DNA from: Symsagittifera roscoffensis
Lineage: Eukaryota > Xenacoelomorpha > Acoela > Convolutidae
Direction of reading: 5' to 3'
Assembly (NCBI RefSeq): GCF_963678635.1
Contig: NC_087067.1
Span: 10,091,716 to 10,155,715, forward strand
DNA length: 64,000 bases
Both the position numbers and the translations under genes were made by a program. Position 1 is the stretch's first letter; each line of letters begins with the position of its first letter. A model generated the notes under the pieces. It ran no database searches. It had not been told where the DNA came from and saw nothing but the letters and a program-made list of their open reading frames with translations. Positions 1 to 10,847 of this stretch are shown piece by piece.

Positions 1-943
1 AAGTTTTTCAACTGCCCTTAAAAGATTTGTGGTAATTTTCTCTTCAACGTTTTAAATTTCTTTCACACGCAATGTCAAGTACACAGTGATATATTTCTCA
101 TTTATGACAAGTGTTCTGAATTCAGTTTGGAATGATATAAATCACCGCACACGGTACGCAATCATCGGAAACTGTTTGTTAGGCACGCATTATTAATCCA
201 AAAATATAGGAAGTCAAGATTCTTATTTTGCGTTTTAGAATAGCCTTCTAATTCAGTTTTTACCTAAAAAATTATCAATAATCAGTTAAACTGATTTAAT
301 TGACAAAAAAATCCGACACTACTGATCCTTCTACCCTTGGATTTACTTCTAAGCCTCGTTCTTAACTATGAGTTGGAATCATTTTCAATCTTTCAAGCCA
401 AAACTTACGATATCTGGAATAGTGTTTCAGAAAAAAAACGTAATTTACTATTTTAAGCGACAGGAAAAGAAATGAAAAAATCATGGTTATCTGCATATAA
501 AATTAAGTTAAAAACATCAGCAAATAATTACTATAAAGATATAAGGATCCAATATCAATTATGTCTTACTGACACAATTGAAGTTGTTACCCTCCCAACA
601 ACACCAAAATATAAACAAGGATAGCCGGTTGCTGCTGAAGTAGCACAGAGTGTTCCAACCGTATTCCAAAAAGAATACGTAGGTTCTTTTTCAAATAAGG
701 GTCGTTATTTGGGCGTGGTGGGATAAACAGGTATGACAAAAGCATAGAATCTAGGCAAATACGAGAATCACAGTGAAATAGGCAAATTGGACATTAAATT
801 TCTAAAAAAACAGCAAGAACAAAAATATTTGAAAAATTAAACGATAACTTCACAACTTTTCTTTTCAAGGTTTTTTGCTGATAATTTTTTGAATTTCTAA
901 AACTTCTACTCCCAAGAATGGGCTGGAAAAAAATTCATGGCCT
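1..943. other. non-coding left end of first contig
   Basis: AT-rich sequence with no supportable gene. It lies outside the stretch shared with the middle contig, which begins to match at 944. The only recognisable content is one copy of the dispersed AGCCGGTT repeat from about 615. Confidence 0.6.
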
Positions 944-1220
944 ATCCATCTACAAAAAGTTTGCTCGCTTGCTTTAATTGCTCGAAATTGAACTAAAACT
1001 GAAACGTTTTAAACTAGTTCTTTTCTAAAAACTTGAGCAATTTTTTGAAAATGTTTTGCTGTCGTTCGAAGCAAAAATCAAGACTGAAAGAGCTTGAATT
1101 TGACAAACTACTCGAACCATTCCGATGATGATTTGCGGTACCTGATTTTGCGCGGAAAACAGCAAAAAAAAACACATCCGAATACAAAGTTCCTCCACAT
1201 TTTTTAATCAGTCAGGACAG
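615..1220 (+). repeat. dispersed AGCCGGTT-type repeat, copy 1
   Basis: It begins near the motif ATAGCCGGTTGCTG followed by GAAGTAGCACAGAGT. It then has a GGGCGTGGTGGGATAAA-like block, a CTCGCTTGCTTTAATTGCTC block and a CCGATGATGATTTGCGGTAC block, and ends near a CAAAGTTCCTCC segment and GTCAGGACA. The same blocks recur in the same order at 46938-47240 and in pieces at 48756, 49864, 50495 and 50957-51470. There is no coding content and no long terminal inverted repeat that I can see. The class is unknown; the boundaries are approximate. Confidence 0.5.
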
Positions 1221-2029
1221 CAAACACATCAAATCTCAATTTACTCAAACTTGTTATAACTGATTTCCACTGTATGTAAAACAAACCTTTTTGTAAATGA
1301 TCAATCTAAAAATTTTTAATTCAGCATATTCTCGGGGAAAAGGATTCTTCTGCTGTGAATTGCAAAAACCCGATTACAAAGTCCCTCCCATTTCAAATAG
1401 TCAGAACAAAAAAAAATTAAATTGAAACGGGGCCTCAAACTATTCGACTGTCTTTTAAAACTTCCTATGCAAATTCTGTATCAAGAAAAATGATCTTATT
1501 AAAAAAAACGCTGTTTCGTTATGCGTTGATTTTCTACCATTGTCCTCGAAATCTGGAACAACAGTTTTTTTTTGTTATCTTTGTAGTTAAATAAAAAGTA
1601 AATCACTATTTAACTCGATTGTAATGTTAAAAATGAATCGCGATTGCAATGTTTCAGTTTGAAATCAACTGGACATTTCTATTATTTCAACGGCAAGTCT
1701 TGAGGAATAGAATGATCAACTTTTTATAATCTAATAGAACACTGCTAGTATATCAGGGCAAAACGCTGCCTATTCTGCTGCCCTTTATTTGATCTCTATC
1801 AGTTTTTTTTGGAAAAAAAATATTGACGAATTAAATTTTGAATTGTCAATATCAAATTTTGACTATTTTTGTGGTTCTTATGAATCAATAAAAGACATAA
1901 AATGACTAATTAACTTGCTTGATTTCCCTTTTCAATATTTTTGCGGTAAAATAACTTTTGTTATTTTTTCACCATCATAGATTAGTTTTTTAGTATTAAC
2001 AGAGCCGTTTACCTAATATCAGTGTGCAC

Positions 2030-2095
2030 TTAGGATAGTGGGTAGCTCACTCGGTTGGGAGATCGTAAGCTCCAGGTTCGATTTTCATTCAAAGA
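2030..2095 (+). repeat. tRNA-like SINE head
   Basis: An A-box-like TAGCTCACTCGGTTGGGAG is followed at a suitable distance by a B-box-like AGGTTCGATT, as in the promoter half of a tRNA-derived SINE. It does not close into a full cloverleaf with an acceptor stem, so it is not called as a tRNA gene. The same element, slightly changed, lies at about 25310-25375 in version 2. Confidence 0.45.
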
Positions 2096-2439
2096 CATAT
2101 TTTTTGGAAAGGTTTTGAAAAAAAAACACCCCAAGCATTTCTATTCCTCGTTTTTCTGAGTTTTTCTGAATCTTAACTAAATTTTCCTGAAGAAAGTGGG
2201 GCAATTTTTTGCCCCTTATGATTTCAGAGCGTCCAGCAATTTATAGCTTCACAAAACAGCAGAAACTCAGAAAAGCACGGCAAAAAATTTTCACTTGGCT
2301 TGGCGAGGTTTTTCGAAAGAAAAAGTATTTTAAAATTTGTTTCGATTTCCGCAAAAGCACCAAATTGATTTTCTGAGATCTGGCTAAACCATATTAAGAC
2401 CCTATTCTACCCAAACTTTTTGCATTGCGAAAAACTTTT

Positions 2440-4205
2440 GCACTGTAGCCAAGAGATCATATCGATGAAGAAAGCTGTTTTTCCAATATCCATGAACATT
2501 ACCGTCACAGTAACTCTGAGCTATGAATGCTAGAACGACATTTGAAATCGATATTTAAACTGTATAAGAATATGTCATGAAATACTAATAGCTCTGAAGC
2601 AGTGGTATGAGAAAATCACCCAGTTTAAGACTGGCGTAAACAACCAGTCTTTTTTGTTGATTGTTAAAGCCTGCTCGATTTTTATTCGACGAAGTGTCGG
2701 GCACCATTTTTAAATTAAAATATAGGTTTGACATTTTTAGTGATACATGATGCAAAAGTATTTTCAAGATTTTTTGTTGAGCACAGAGTTGATTTTGTGA
2801 CCCAAATATTTATCAGTTTTTTTGGCACTTGAACATTCCACCAAATAAATAGCCAGTAACAAATTTAAGTTTTCAAAAATGCCCAAAGCAGAAACTTTTT
2901 TAAATTTAATTACTTTTTTTTCTAGCAATTCGCACTCAAAAATAGTTAGGTTAATGTATAGTCATTTCAGAAAACGTAAAATTTCATAAAACGTAAAATT
3001 CGATGACTTTTTAACTTCTTTGTCACACAATTCCCATAATGCAAAAATGGTTTGACGAGTATTTTTTCTGATGTAATTTTTTTGAAAATTTATGGCTTGT
3101 TTTTTTTTTAAAAAGGTCACCCCTATTGATCTAAAATAGTTGCTAAATCACCATTAGTTTTCATGCTATTGCAATTTTCCTAATTTTTCTTTTAGTTTTT
3201 TCCGTCCACGTTTAAAATGTTCTGCTTTCATAGTTATTTTAACTACTATTATGGCTGATTGCTTGATACTCCGAGGTAATTTATGAAAAACAAAACTATT
3301 TGCACTTCGTACAAAATGTAATTCCTTATGACAAGGCTAGAGTATTTTTTCGAAACAGAATGTAACTAGTAAAATTTACCCCCCCCCCCCCCCCCCCCTA
3401 TAAAGACAGAATTGAACAGTTCAGCATATACGAAATTTTTTCCATTGAAGCAATTTTTTTGCACTGTAGCCATGAGATCAAATCGATGACGATGACAATA
3501 TCCCCCCTAAGTCCTTTCACTGACCGTGTTGACAAAAATGCTGTTCTTCCATGAACATTACCGTCACAGTAACTCTGAGCTATGAATGCTAGAACGACAT
3601 TTGAAATCAATATTTGAACTGCATGAACAGAATATGTTGTATGAGAAAATCACCCAATTTCTAAGATTGGCAAAAACAACCAGTCTTTTTGGCTGATTCT
3701 TAGATTCAACCAGTCTTTTTGGCTGATTCAAAAGTCTGGTTGATTTTTGATTGGACGAATGTTGGGTACCAATTTTAAATTAAAAAATGGGTTTCACCTT
3801 TTTTCAGTTATACATGATAGAAATTTTTTTATTTGAGTACAGAATTGATTTTGTGACAAAAATATTCATCAATTTGCTTGGCCTTGAACCTTCCACCAAA
3901 AAAATAGCTAGTGACAAATTTAAATTTTCAAAAATGCTCAAAGCAGAATTTTTTAAATTTTAATTCCTTTTTTTTAGCAATTCGTACTCAAAAATAGTTA
4001 GGTTAAGGTAAAGTCATTTCAGAAAATCATCTTTTCGTAGAACGTAAGAATTGATGATTTTTCTTTGTCACACAACTCCCATAGAGCAAAAATTGTTTGA
4101 CGAGCATTTTTTGTGAAGTAATTTTTTTGAAAGTTTTTGGCTTGTTTTTTATTTAAGGAGGTCAACCCCTATTATTCTGTAATAGTTGCTGAATCACCAT
4201 TAATT
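2440..4205. repeat. tandem dimer of a ~1.0 kb repeat
   Basis: The units 2440-3165 and 3460-4205 align in the same orientation, from ACTGTAGCCA(A/T)GAGATCA to the AATCACCATTA block. Period is about 1.02 kb. A core around 2500-2560 and 3550-3615 (ending GCTAGAACGACATTTGAAAT) is almost unchanged while the rest has drifted. Both units recur in version 2 at about 25690-26460 and 26755-27475, so the dimer is older than the split of the two versions. Short minus-strand open frames over it are not kept in all four units. Confidence 0.7.
3380..3398 (+). repeat. poly-C tract
   Basis: A run of about 19 C residues that may be of uncertain length in the assembly. In version 2 the matching place (about 26688-26702) holds a much shorter C-rich stretch broken by A residues. 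Confidence 0.8.
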
Positions 4206-4246
4206 TGCCATAGGAGGGAATAGTTAACAAGATCCAAATTTACCAA

Positions 4247-4957
4247 CCCGCACTCAGTAAAAAGAGAAACTAGTCGATTATATTAATTATAATCGTACTT
4301 TCACCAAAATTATAATTAATTATGAGCGCAAATTTTGGATGTTAAAACGATTTATAATACATTATAATGATAATAGTTTTGGTGAAATTTTGGTGACAGT
4401 AGTATAATTTTAAAATTTTTCCGAAAATCTCTTATAACCTCTTATAATCTATTATAATAGATTCTAATCCCTTTTTCTATCAAAATATTATCTGACAAAA
4501 ATAATCAACCATAATGGCTTATAATTCAGCTATTCTGCATGAAAACACAGTTAAAATCAAATATAATATAAGTTTAAGCTATTAGATATCTCAAAATAGT
4601 ATCATAGATGGACCCTTTGGGTCGGCAGGGGCTCGAATCCCTGAGGGGAGAGGGGGCGTCCGCTGGTAGTATAAGTACAAAATTATAGTATTTTTACTTC
4701 GGTAACCAACTGAAAAGCACACAAAACAAAACAAAAATAAAACGAAATGAAGCGATGATGTTTGTTGAATAATAATGGATTATAAGCTATATGGATTATA
4801 TAATGGATTATATGAAAAAATTTGAGAAAAAAAAACTTTCAAAAAATATTAGATTATAATCGATTATTATGATATTTATTGCTTCGAAAAATAGATACAT
4901 TATAATCCATTTTTAATCGATTATGGTATATTAATTTCTCTTTTTATTGAGTGCGGG
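4247..4957. mobile_element. mariner-like MITE, 711 bp
   Basis: The ends are inverted copies of CCCGCACTCARTAAAAAGAG, continuing imperfectly. The interior is filled with short TTATAAT and CGATTATAAT repeats in both directions. In version 2 (27517-28346) both ends are flanked by TA, the target duplication of Tc1/mariner-type elements; here the left TA has changed to CA. There is no transposase frame. A fragment of the CAGGGGCGGAT-type hAT-like repeat (about 4600-4665) sits inside it. Confidence 0.7.
4600..4665 (-). repeat. hAT-like MITE fragment nested in the mariner-like MITE
   Basis: It matches the internal block GGACCCTTTGGGTCGGCAGG followed by a TCGAATCCCTGAGGGGAG block, also seen inverted at 22509-22570. 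Version 2 keeps about 150 bp more of this insert (27858-28010) on its left, so the copy here has been shortened, or the one in version 2 extended, since the versions parted. Confidence 0.6.
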
Positions 4958-5610
4958 TAGACTCTGCTAGTATATTTTTTCACTCTTAACTACGTGTCTT
5001 TTTTTGGGTATATGAGTTTTCGTGGTAAAAACATGCCCGAACTCATTTTTGTTTCCCAAAATTATGCGGCTGGATTAATTCACATTTAGGCCACACCTAT
5101 TTGTACAGTATGTTTGGCTGAACAAAGCCTGAATAGCCAGAGTTTGCAGTTTTGTTCCTGCTGAAAACACAGTTAAATTTGAAACAACTTAACCTAATTT
5201 GTTTAAACTCAATTAGTTAAATTCAACAAATATTGCATAAGTAAATCACTCAGAACCGAAATTTTCGAATATACAAATCAAGTTCAAAGTTGACCTTTAT
5301 TTTCGAAAAAAGAATAAATAATAAAAATAAGGTTGCAGAAAGATCAGTCTGTTATGGATTAAGAAAGAGTGCTGAATGATTGCAGTATGGTTTTTAAGCT
5401 AAAAAAATCCATTAGCTTTTGTATAGGCGGTAGTAACTTATTATAGCCTTAATCATCTTAAGTTTTTAAAATTATAGCCTGAATCTCTTAAACCCAAACA
5501 CGTGTTTAGATCTACTCAAAGTGCAGCACAAATTGTATTTTTCGAATTATTGACTATTCGATTCTTTAAGAGGTAACACCAGTTATGTAAATCTTCGTGT
5601 AAGTTATTTT

Positions 5611-6288
5611 TCAGTCTAGCGAACTTTCGAACAAGTCCATGTTGTACCTTCCTTGTTGGCGCCACTTGCAAATAAACATCACATTCCAAATCAGAAGAGC
5701 TAGTCCCAGACCAGAAGCTGCACCTGTAAATAAAATAAGCGACTCCGAGTCTACAACTGTCAAATAATAAATAGAAATCAAGCCCGCGATCAGAAAACCC
5801 ATCGAGCATAAAAGCACCAAAGCCGAAAAGTAGCACCAAATGCGGGACGCCCAACTTTGGGAAAAGACGCACGGAACCCATGTGCATTTGCAGGCTACTT
5901 TATAAACAACAACGGTGATTTTATGGCGAGATGGATTGCGTTCGTGACTGGAAATGAGGTCTATTGATTGATGCGGGAAGTTGCCCGAGTCATGATAGGG
6001 TATTGGCTCCGAGGTTTCAACTCGCATGACATTTTCACAGCGGATCGCATTGTCAGTCGGTCCATTCGGAAACGAATCGGACGAGCCGACTTCAGACGAA
6101 GTTGAGTTAGGAGATGATGTCGATTTCGCAGTCGTCGGGTCAGATGCTTCGATGGATTCCGAGTGGAGAAGCCGAATGCTCTCGGGTGCAGTGTGATAAG
6201 AGGGATGGTGGAGCTCGGATGACAGAGAACTGTAGCTATTCATCGATTTGTAAAGACACGTAACATCTGCGTGATCTCGAAAGGACAT
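5611..6288 (-). CDS. two-pass membrane protein, 225 aa, version 1
   Basis: I do not recognise the family. The N-terminal ~120 residues are rich in Ser, Thr and Pro and look disordered and cytoplasmic. Around residues 150-180 and 185-212 there are two hydrophobic segments (one beginning RIWCYFSALVLLC, one with ASGLGLALLIWNVMFI). Each is long enough to cross a membrane, and a basic CKWRQQGR patch and short acidic tail follow. The start is supported by an in-frame TAA 69 bases upstream; a possible splice acceptor (ATTCAG) lies just after that stop, so a 5' non-coding exon is possible. A minus-strand AATAAA lies about 300 bases past the stop. Compared with 28993-29670 there are 12 base differences, 9 of them silent, which is the pattern of a protein under selection. 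The overlapping 123-residue frame at 5516-5887 is a shadow. Confidence 0.75.
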   Translation of the reverse strand: MSFRDHADVTCLYKSMNSYSSLSSELHHPSYHTAPESIRLLHSESIEASDPTTAKSTSSPNSTSSEVGSSDSFPNGPTDNAIRCENVMRVETSEPIPYHDSGNFPHQSIDLISSHERNPSRHKITVVVYKVACKCTWVPCVFSQSWASRIWCYFSALVLLCSMGFLIAGLISIYYLTVVDSESLILFTGAASGLGLALLIWNVMFICKWRQQGRYNMDLFESSLD

Positions 6289-6956
6289 CGCGAACGAAAT
6301 TCGGACAATTATACGTCTGCGATTTAACTTTATCGAAAAAGACCTCGACTGAATAAATTACTATCATGGATTTTAAGCTCCGAATAATTGATTATTGTGA
6401 CCCATAATATTCAAAATTTGAACCGATTAACTCTACTTATCCATGTTCTTCATAAATGTTTGCGTCACGAATTTGAATCAATTCCTGAGTATGTCAACCT
6501 GTTTTGTAAGATCTTGTTTATTCAATACGAACATTACAATTTGTAAATATCATAAGTAGAATTAGTTCATCACCGTATGGCTAGCTGTATTACCTTTTGA
6601 CAATTTTCGTCTCAGATTTTGTTGAAAAAACCAAGGTTGATTTTTAACCTTGCTTTTCGAAGTCGGCATGAAGTTAAAACAATAGGTTTATTAACCAAAT
6701 TTAGTTTGATTGTATTCATATAATTTTCGTTTCAAGGTTGAAGTCTTTTCGTCGAGGGCACTTAATAAACCAAACCATTGCTAAATCAATCAAATTAAGG
6801 AAAAGCTGCGTAAAAGGCTCCAGGTTTTGTCAATTTTTTATTTAAAATATATGTCTTTTTTTTCAGGAACTTTCAAAACTCCAGTGACTTTAACTGGAAA
6901 TTGAAATTTATATATTACAATTTTATATCGTGGTTCGCCTTTGAAAGTCTACCCAG
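6289..6956. other. non-coding flank of the membrane-protein gene
   Basis: The upstream side of the minus-strand gene. It stays very close to version 2 (29671-30299) up to about 6780 and then drifts. At about 6919-6929 it holds the single TTTTATATCG site which, in version 2, is split and duplicated around a 417-bp MITE. No TATA box or other promoter motif can be named with confidence. Confidence 0.6.
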
Positions 6957-7399
6957 GGCTTTTTTCCTTTTCCCACCACCTCACATAAGCATCAATTTCA
7001 TAGTGTAACGAGTGGTTTTACAAGGCTCAGTATGAAGATTAATCCGTGTACCAAATTTTATAACAATCCTGTTAAAAAATTAGGATAAAACTCGTTGTTG
7101 ATTAAGATTGGATAACTTAAACTAAGACTAGTTTAAGAATGTGATTGATTAAGATTCCTACAAGTTAGTTGTAGGCTTTTATCTAAGACTAAATAAAAGA
7201 CTGTGGTATCTATCTAAAGTAAAAGATGTTAAAAAGGTTGAATTAGTTTCAGATGATTTGTTGCATATCAAACATGATAGTGAACAAATTCCAAATCTAC
7301 CAAAAGCCGTTGCGCTTTTGGCAGGTGTTTTAAATTAGTATGGTAAAGGTCACCGCTAAGTATAGCTCAGAGGTTAAACGGTCAACATGAAATAACACA

Positions 7400-7715
7400 T
7401 TTTACATTCCCCGCGAAAATTTTTCTATAACCTATTACTTTCGCCATACAAAAGAAATGTTTTGGCGCTGGGGTGAATGAGCGGGTAGGCTGGTCAGGGA
7501 AGACCCCACAGAAGGGCCCTATGGGCAAGAATATAGCACTATAAAAAGCACCGTGAACCAAAATAGCATCTTCCATAATAGCGAAAATTTATCTATAACC
7601 CATTACTTTCGCCACACAAAAGAAATGTTTTGGCGCTGGGGTGAATGAGCGGGTAGGCTGGTCAGGGAAGACTCCACAGAAGGGCCCGATTGACAAGAAA
7701 GTAGCACTAGAATGG
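7400..7715. repeat. tandem duplication, period ~168 bp
   Basis: Two neighbouring units (about 7410-7540 and 7578-7713) share a block running from CGAAAATTT.TCTATAACC through GGCGCTGGGGTGAATGAGCG to CACAGAAGGGCCC, with few differences. It lies on the 3' side of the gypsy pol remnant, so it may be part of its 3' non-coding region or LTR. The 64-residue minus-strand frame here is not a gene. Confidence 0.7.
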
Positions 7716-8041
7716 ATAGGTCGAATATTTATCCAATGGTGACACCCAATGGGTGAGAGAAGGATTTAGCAGAAGTGAAAGCAAAGTTATAAGGCGCAAT
7801 TCAAAATTTATAGTGGTACCAGAAATAATCCAATTTTAGCGTATTATGCCAGCACTAGGAGTTTGTTTTAGCTCTAAATGCGTTATAGTGTTACGCAGGG
7901 TTCGACAGTAAACAAAATACTAGGATACTAAAGAGTTTTTTTTTGAGTGGAGTTTCTGAAAATTTCTGAGAGTTTTAATAGCAAAGTGACTAGTCTTCAA
8001 TACTTCTAATTTGCGTCCCGATTTGCAGCTCTGTTAATCGT

Positions 8042-9408
8042 TCATCTCCTTGACTCCTCAAGCGCCATTGGCCGTCCTAAGAGTTCTATCGCCGAAATGA
8101 TAGAGGGAGTGTTCAGCCAGTCCGGATCGAGTACAATTGGTGAAGATGTTGATAAGGAAGTTTCGGAGGGTAGGCCCGATGGGTTGAATTGGGTGGTGCA
8201 GACCTCAGGACTGAATTTGACCTTCTTGCGTGGAGTATTTTGATTAGCTGTTACAGAGGACTTTGTATCACTCGGATACTCGAAGCTTTCTTCCAGCAAA
8301 TAAACTGTTGTGGGATGCTATGATGAGGGTGGTGTCAAGGTTGTCAAGTCCACAATGTCAACTTGATGGCTCTCCACTTCGACAGAGGTTGCTTCTATCA
8401 TTGGGTAGGCTGGGGGAGTATTTGCTGAACTAAATGTTGGCTCGTCTGAATTTTCGTCTGTTAAGTCGACTACGCTGGTAAACACTCTCTCACCCAGCAT
8501 CTTTGGGGGCTGTCTAGTTCGCATGGGTCTAGTGTTCTGTCGTGTATAGATCTCAGGCAGTTTCTTCGAGGGCGGTGATTTCACCGGAGATGACGCTTTC
8601 CTCTTGGCTGTACCGGACAGTTTCGGTTTTTTATTGATAAGGTCAGGGTCTAATTGCTGATTTTCCGCCTCTGCCATGGCAACCGGCTCGACACTCTTCT
8701 CGGTCGGTTCCCCTCCAGGATTCTCCGGAGGAAACGGCGTTTCTTGGTTCACTTTCTCGGCCTCCTCATTAGTGTCCAGGAAAACCAGCTGCGGGGTCAC
8801 CTGTGGGTCCCTATCATTGTCGCCTGAATCCAGGTCGATCAGCGGAATCTTATCCATCTCTACTTTCTGTTCGGCCTGTTCCGGTAATTCTGCCTTAGGG
8901 TCTGTTTGGTCGAAAATTGAATGTTCCTTTGGTTTTGCAGATTCAAGTGACGTTTTGGTCTTAATTTCTTTTAACGAAATTAGATCGCTAGCGTTGTCGT
9001 CTGAAATGTCTTCATTTGGGTAATTCGTCGCTCCAAGTTCAATTTCGCAAATTTTACGGTGGTCGGGTTTGCCCCACGGGCTTAATTCTTGGTCGCTTTC
9101 GGGGCCTATTGGAAATCTTAGTCATTTCCTCTGTTCTTCTTCCTTTCTAAGAAAAGCCTCTCTGGAGCTATTCATGGCCGCGTTCCGCCTCGCTATATCA
9201 AGCTCTTCAAATTTTGACTGAAGGTTCCTTTTCTTTTGCGTCGCTCTTGAACTTTTAAACCCGACATTTCTTTGCAGTTTCGCAGTCTTCCTCAGTCCCT
9301 TTGTTGCGTAGAATTTAACTAATTGGTCTCTTTTTCTCGGGCTGGGTTTCTTCTGAGTGGATTGTCTTTTGATAGCTAAATTAGATTTACGTATTACTTT
9401 ACCGTTTT
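8042..9408 (-). pseudogene. gypsy Pol C-terminal extension, broken
   Basis: After the integrase frame closes at 9409, another minus-strand frame continues with the basic segment TVTLKNGKVIRKSNLAIKR, the kind of small C-terminal domain found at the end of gypsy integrases. A single-base change of frame near 9420 therefore probably disabled the gene. The new frame stays open apart from a TGA at about 9121-9123 and a TAG at 8318-8320, down to the stop at 8042. It encodes a Lys/Arg-rich part, then acidic and Ser/Thr/Pro-rich parts with a TRQPPKMLGERVF motif like the tails of some gypsy Pol proteins. The pieces at 8318-8857 and 8042-8299 are fragments of this one frame; the latter has no ATG, only TTG. 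An env gene is not supported. Confidence 0.65.
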
Positions 9409-10842
9409 TTAAGGTAACTGTGTGGTCTGAATTACAATTTCATCCTTGTGTACTCTATAAAATGGTTCACTCTTCGATCTTTCTTGAACTTTTTGATAAA
9501 TAGTTGTCTTACCCGGCGGGTTGTTCAGTGTTGAGTCCTTTATGCCCAAGGCATCTCGTTTTTCTGCCCGTGAGAGCACTTTTACTGGGGAGCCAGCACT
9601 GGTTGGAACGTATCTCACTGCATTGGAGATATCATCAGAGGATGAGGAGTTCTCGTCTAAGTCTCCGTCTTCTATATCGTCAGGGGAGTCCAAGTCGTGT
9701 CTTCGTTCTCGGCTCATGAGTTTTCTGCCCTTATCTATGCATAACAAACTTTTGTTCCAATCAAGGTTATTTGAAGAGGGTGACTTGACTAGATTATGCC
9801 AGATGGTGTTTGAGGATCTACCAAAGTGTGCTTCAAAGGGAGAAAAGTTAAGCGACTGTTGAGTTACCGTTCTTAGGCATTTTATTTTTTTCAGAAGTGC
9901 AGATTCTAGCGATGGTTTTGGGCGTTCTTGTGCATTAACCAAGAGCCTTTCCTTAATGGTTCTGATTAAGAGCTCAACAAATCCAGTGGCTCTATGGTCA
10001 CCCACTGGGCTAAAAATCACCTTTATGTTATGTTCATGGCAAAATTCTCTGACTTCCTTGGAGATAAAGCCAGATCCCTGATCTGTTCTGATGGTTCTAG
10101 GTATCCCATGTAGAGCTATGTATTTACTAAGAAAGTTTATGATGGATTTTGCCGATATGCTGGATGTTATTTGAGCAGATGGGAATTTTGAAAATCTATC
10201 CACATATACCAATATGTATTTTTTTGTTCCCCATACTAGAGGTAACGGACCGGCGAAATCTAATTCCATTTCTTGGTTTGGTTCTTCGACCGTTGGGAGT
10301 TTCCCTAGGGTATTATGGTTTGAAAGAGGTTTCAAGTTTTTACCTGCTTTAACGCACTCAATACAGTTTTCGCCGTGGACTTGGACTTCGCGATAAAATT
10401 TCGGCCACCAGATGTATTGAGTTGCCAGACTTTTCATTGCGAACTGGCCTGGGTGAGCCTCATGTAACCGGTGGAGCATTGTCGATCTTAGGCATGCTGG
10501 GATAACTAGTCGATTGTCCAGATAAAGACATCCTCCGCTGACGTGTAGGTTATTTAAGTACGATTTATAGTAATTTCCCAATTGTAAAATATCTTGTTTG
10601 CGGTCTTCCTCAATTGCTTTAATTATCTTTTTCAGTACTAGATCTTGTTTTGATAATAGGGACATGAATTTTGAATCAAATATTTCTGGCCAAGAGAAAG
10701 GGAATATGTTAACTGTTTTCTTTTTAATAGGTGATCTTTTTACGGGGTTATCCGACGGGTTACTAATACTTGGTGTTAAAGTATCCATGTTTTCATTTGT
10801 AGAATGTTCTTTCTGTTGATTAGGTTCTAATTGTTCAGCCAT
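9409..10842 (-). pseudogene. gypsy integrase (477 aa open frame)
   Basis: In intact elements integrase joins the cDNA copy to the host chromosome. The zinc-binding HHCC region is at about residues 121-165 (HRLHEAHPGQ ... NCIEC). The catalytic core has D at ~193 (ELDFAGPLP), D at ~253 (RTDQGSG) and E at ~290 (GFVELL), so all three acidic residues remain with normal spacing. The first ~100 residues are a linker rich in Lys, Asn and Pro. The frame starts 6 bases after the stop of the RNase H frame and in a different frame; a run of nine T/A bases at about 10868-10876 is a likely place for the shift. It is a remnant because the RT is truncated and the C-terminal end is out of frame, though the core itself is uninterrupted. 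Confidence 0.85.
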
Positions 10843-10847
10843 ATTTT

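Noticed and set aside
1-943. Match between the left end of contig 1 and the start of contig 3
   Set aside because: The only similarity is the dispersed AGCCGGTT repeat; there is no co-linear alignment.
2030-2095. tRNA gene
   Set aside because: A and B boxes are present but no complete cloverleaf or acceptor stem; better explained as a SINE head. The same holds for 25310, 32286, 56010 and 57304.
5516-5887. 123-residue minus-strand frame (also 28898-29269)
   Set aside because: It overlaps the 225-residue gene in another frame. The base differences between versions follow silent positions of the longer gene, not of this one.
8318-8857. Separate env-like gene of the gypsy element
   Set aside because: No signal peptide, membrane segment or cysteine pattern; it is in frame with the sequence after the integrase and reads as a Pol tail broken by stops.
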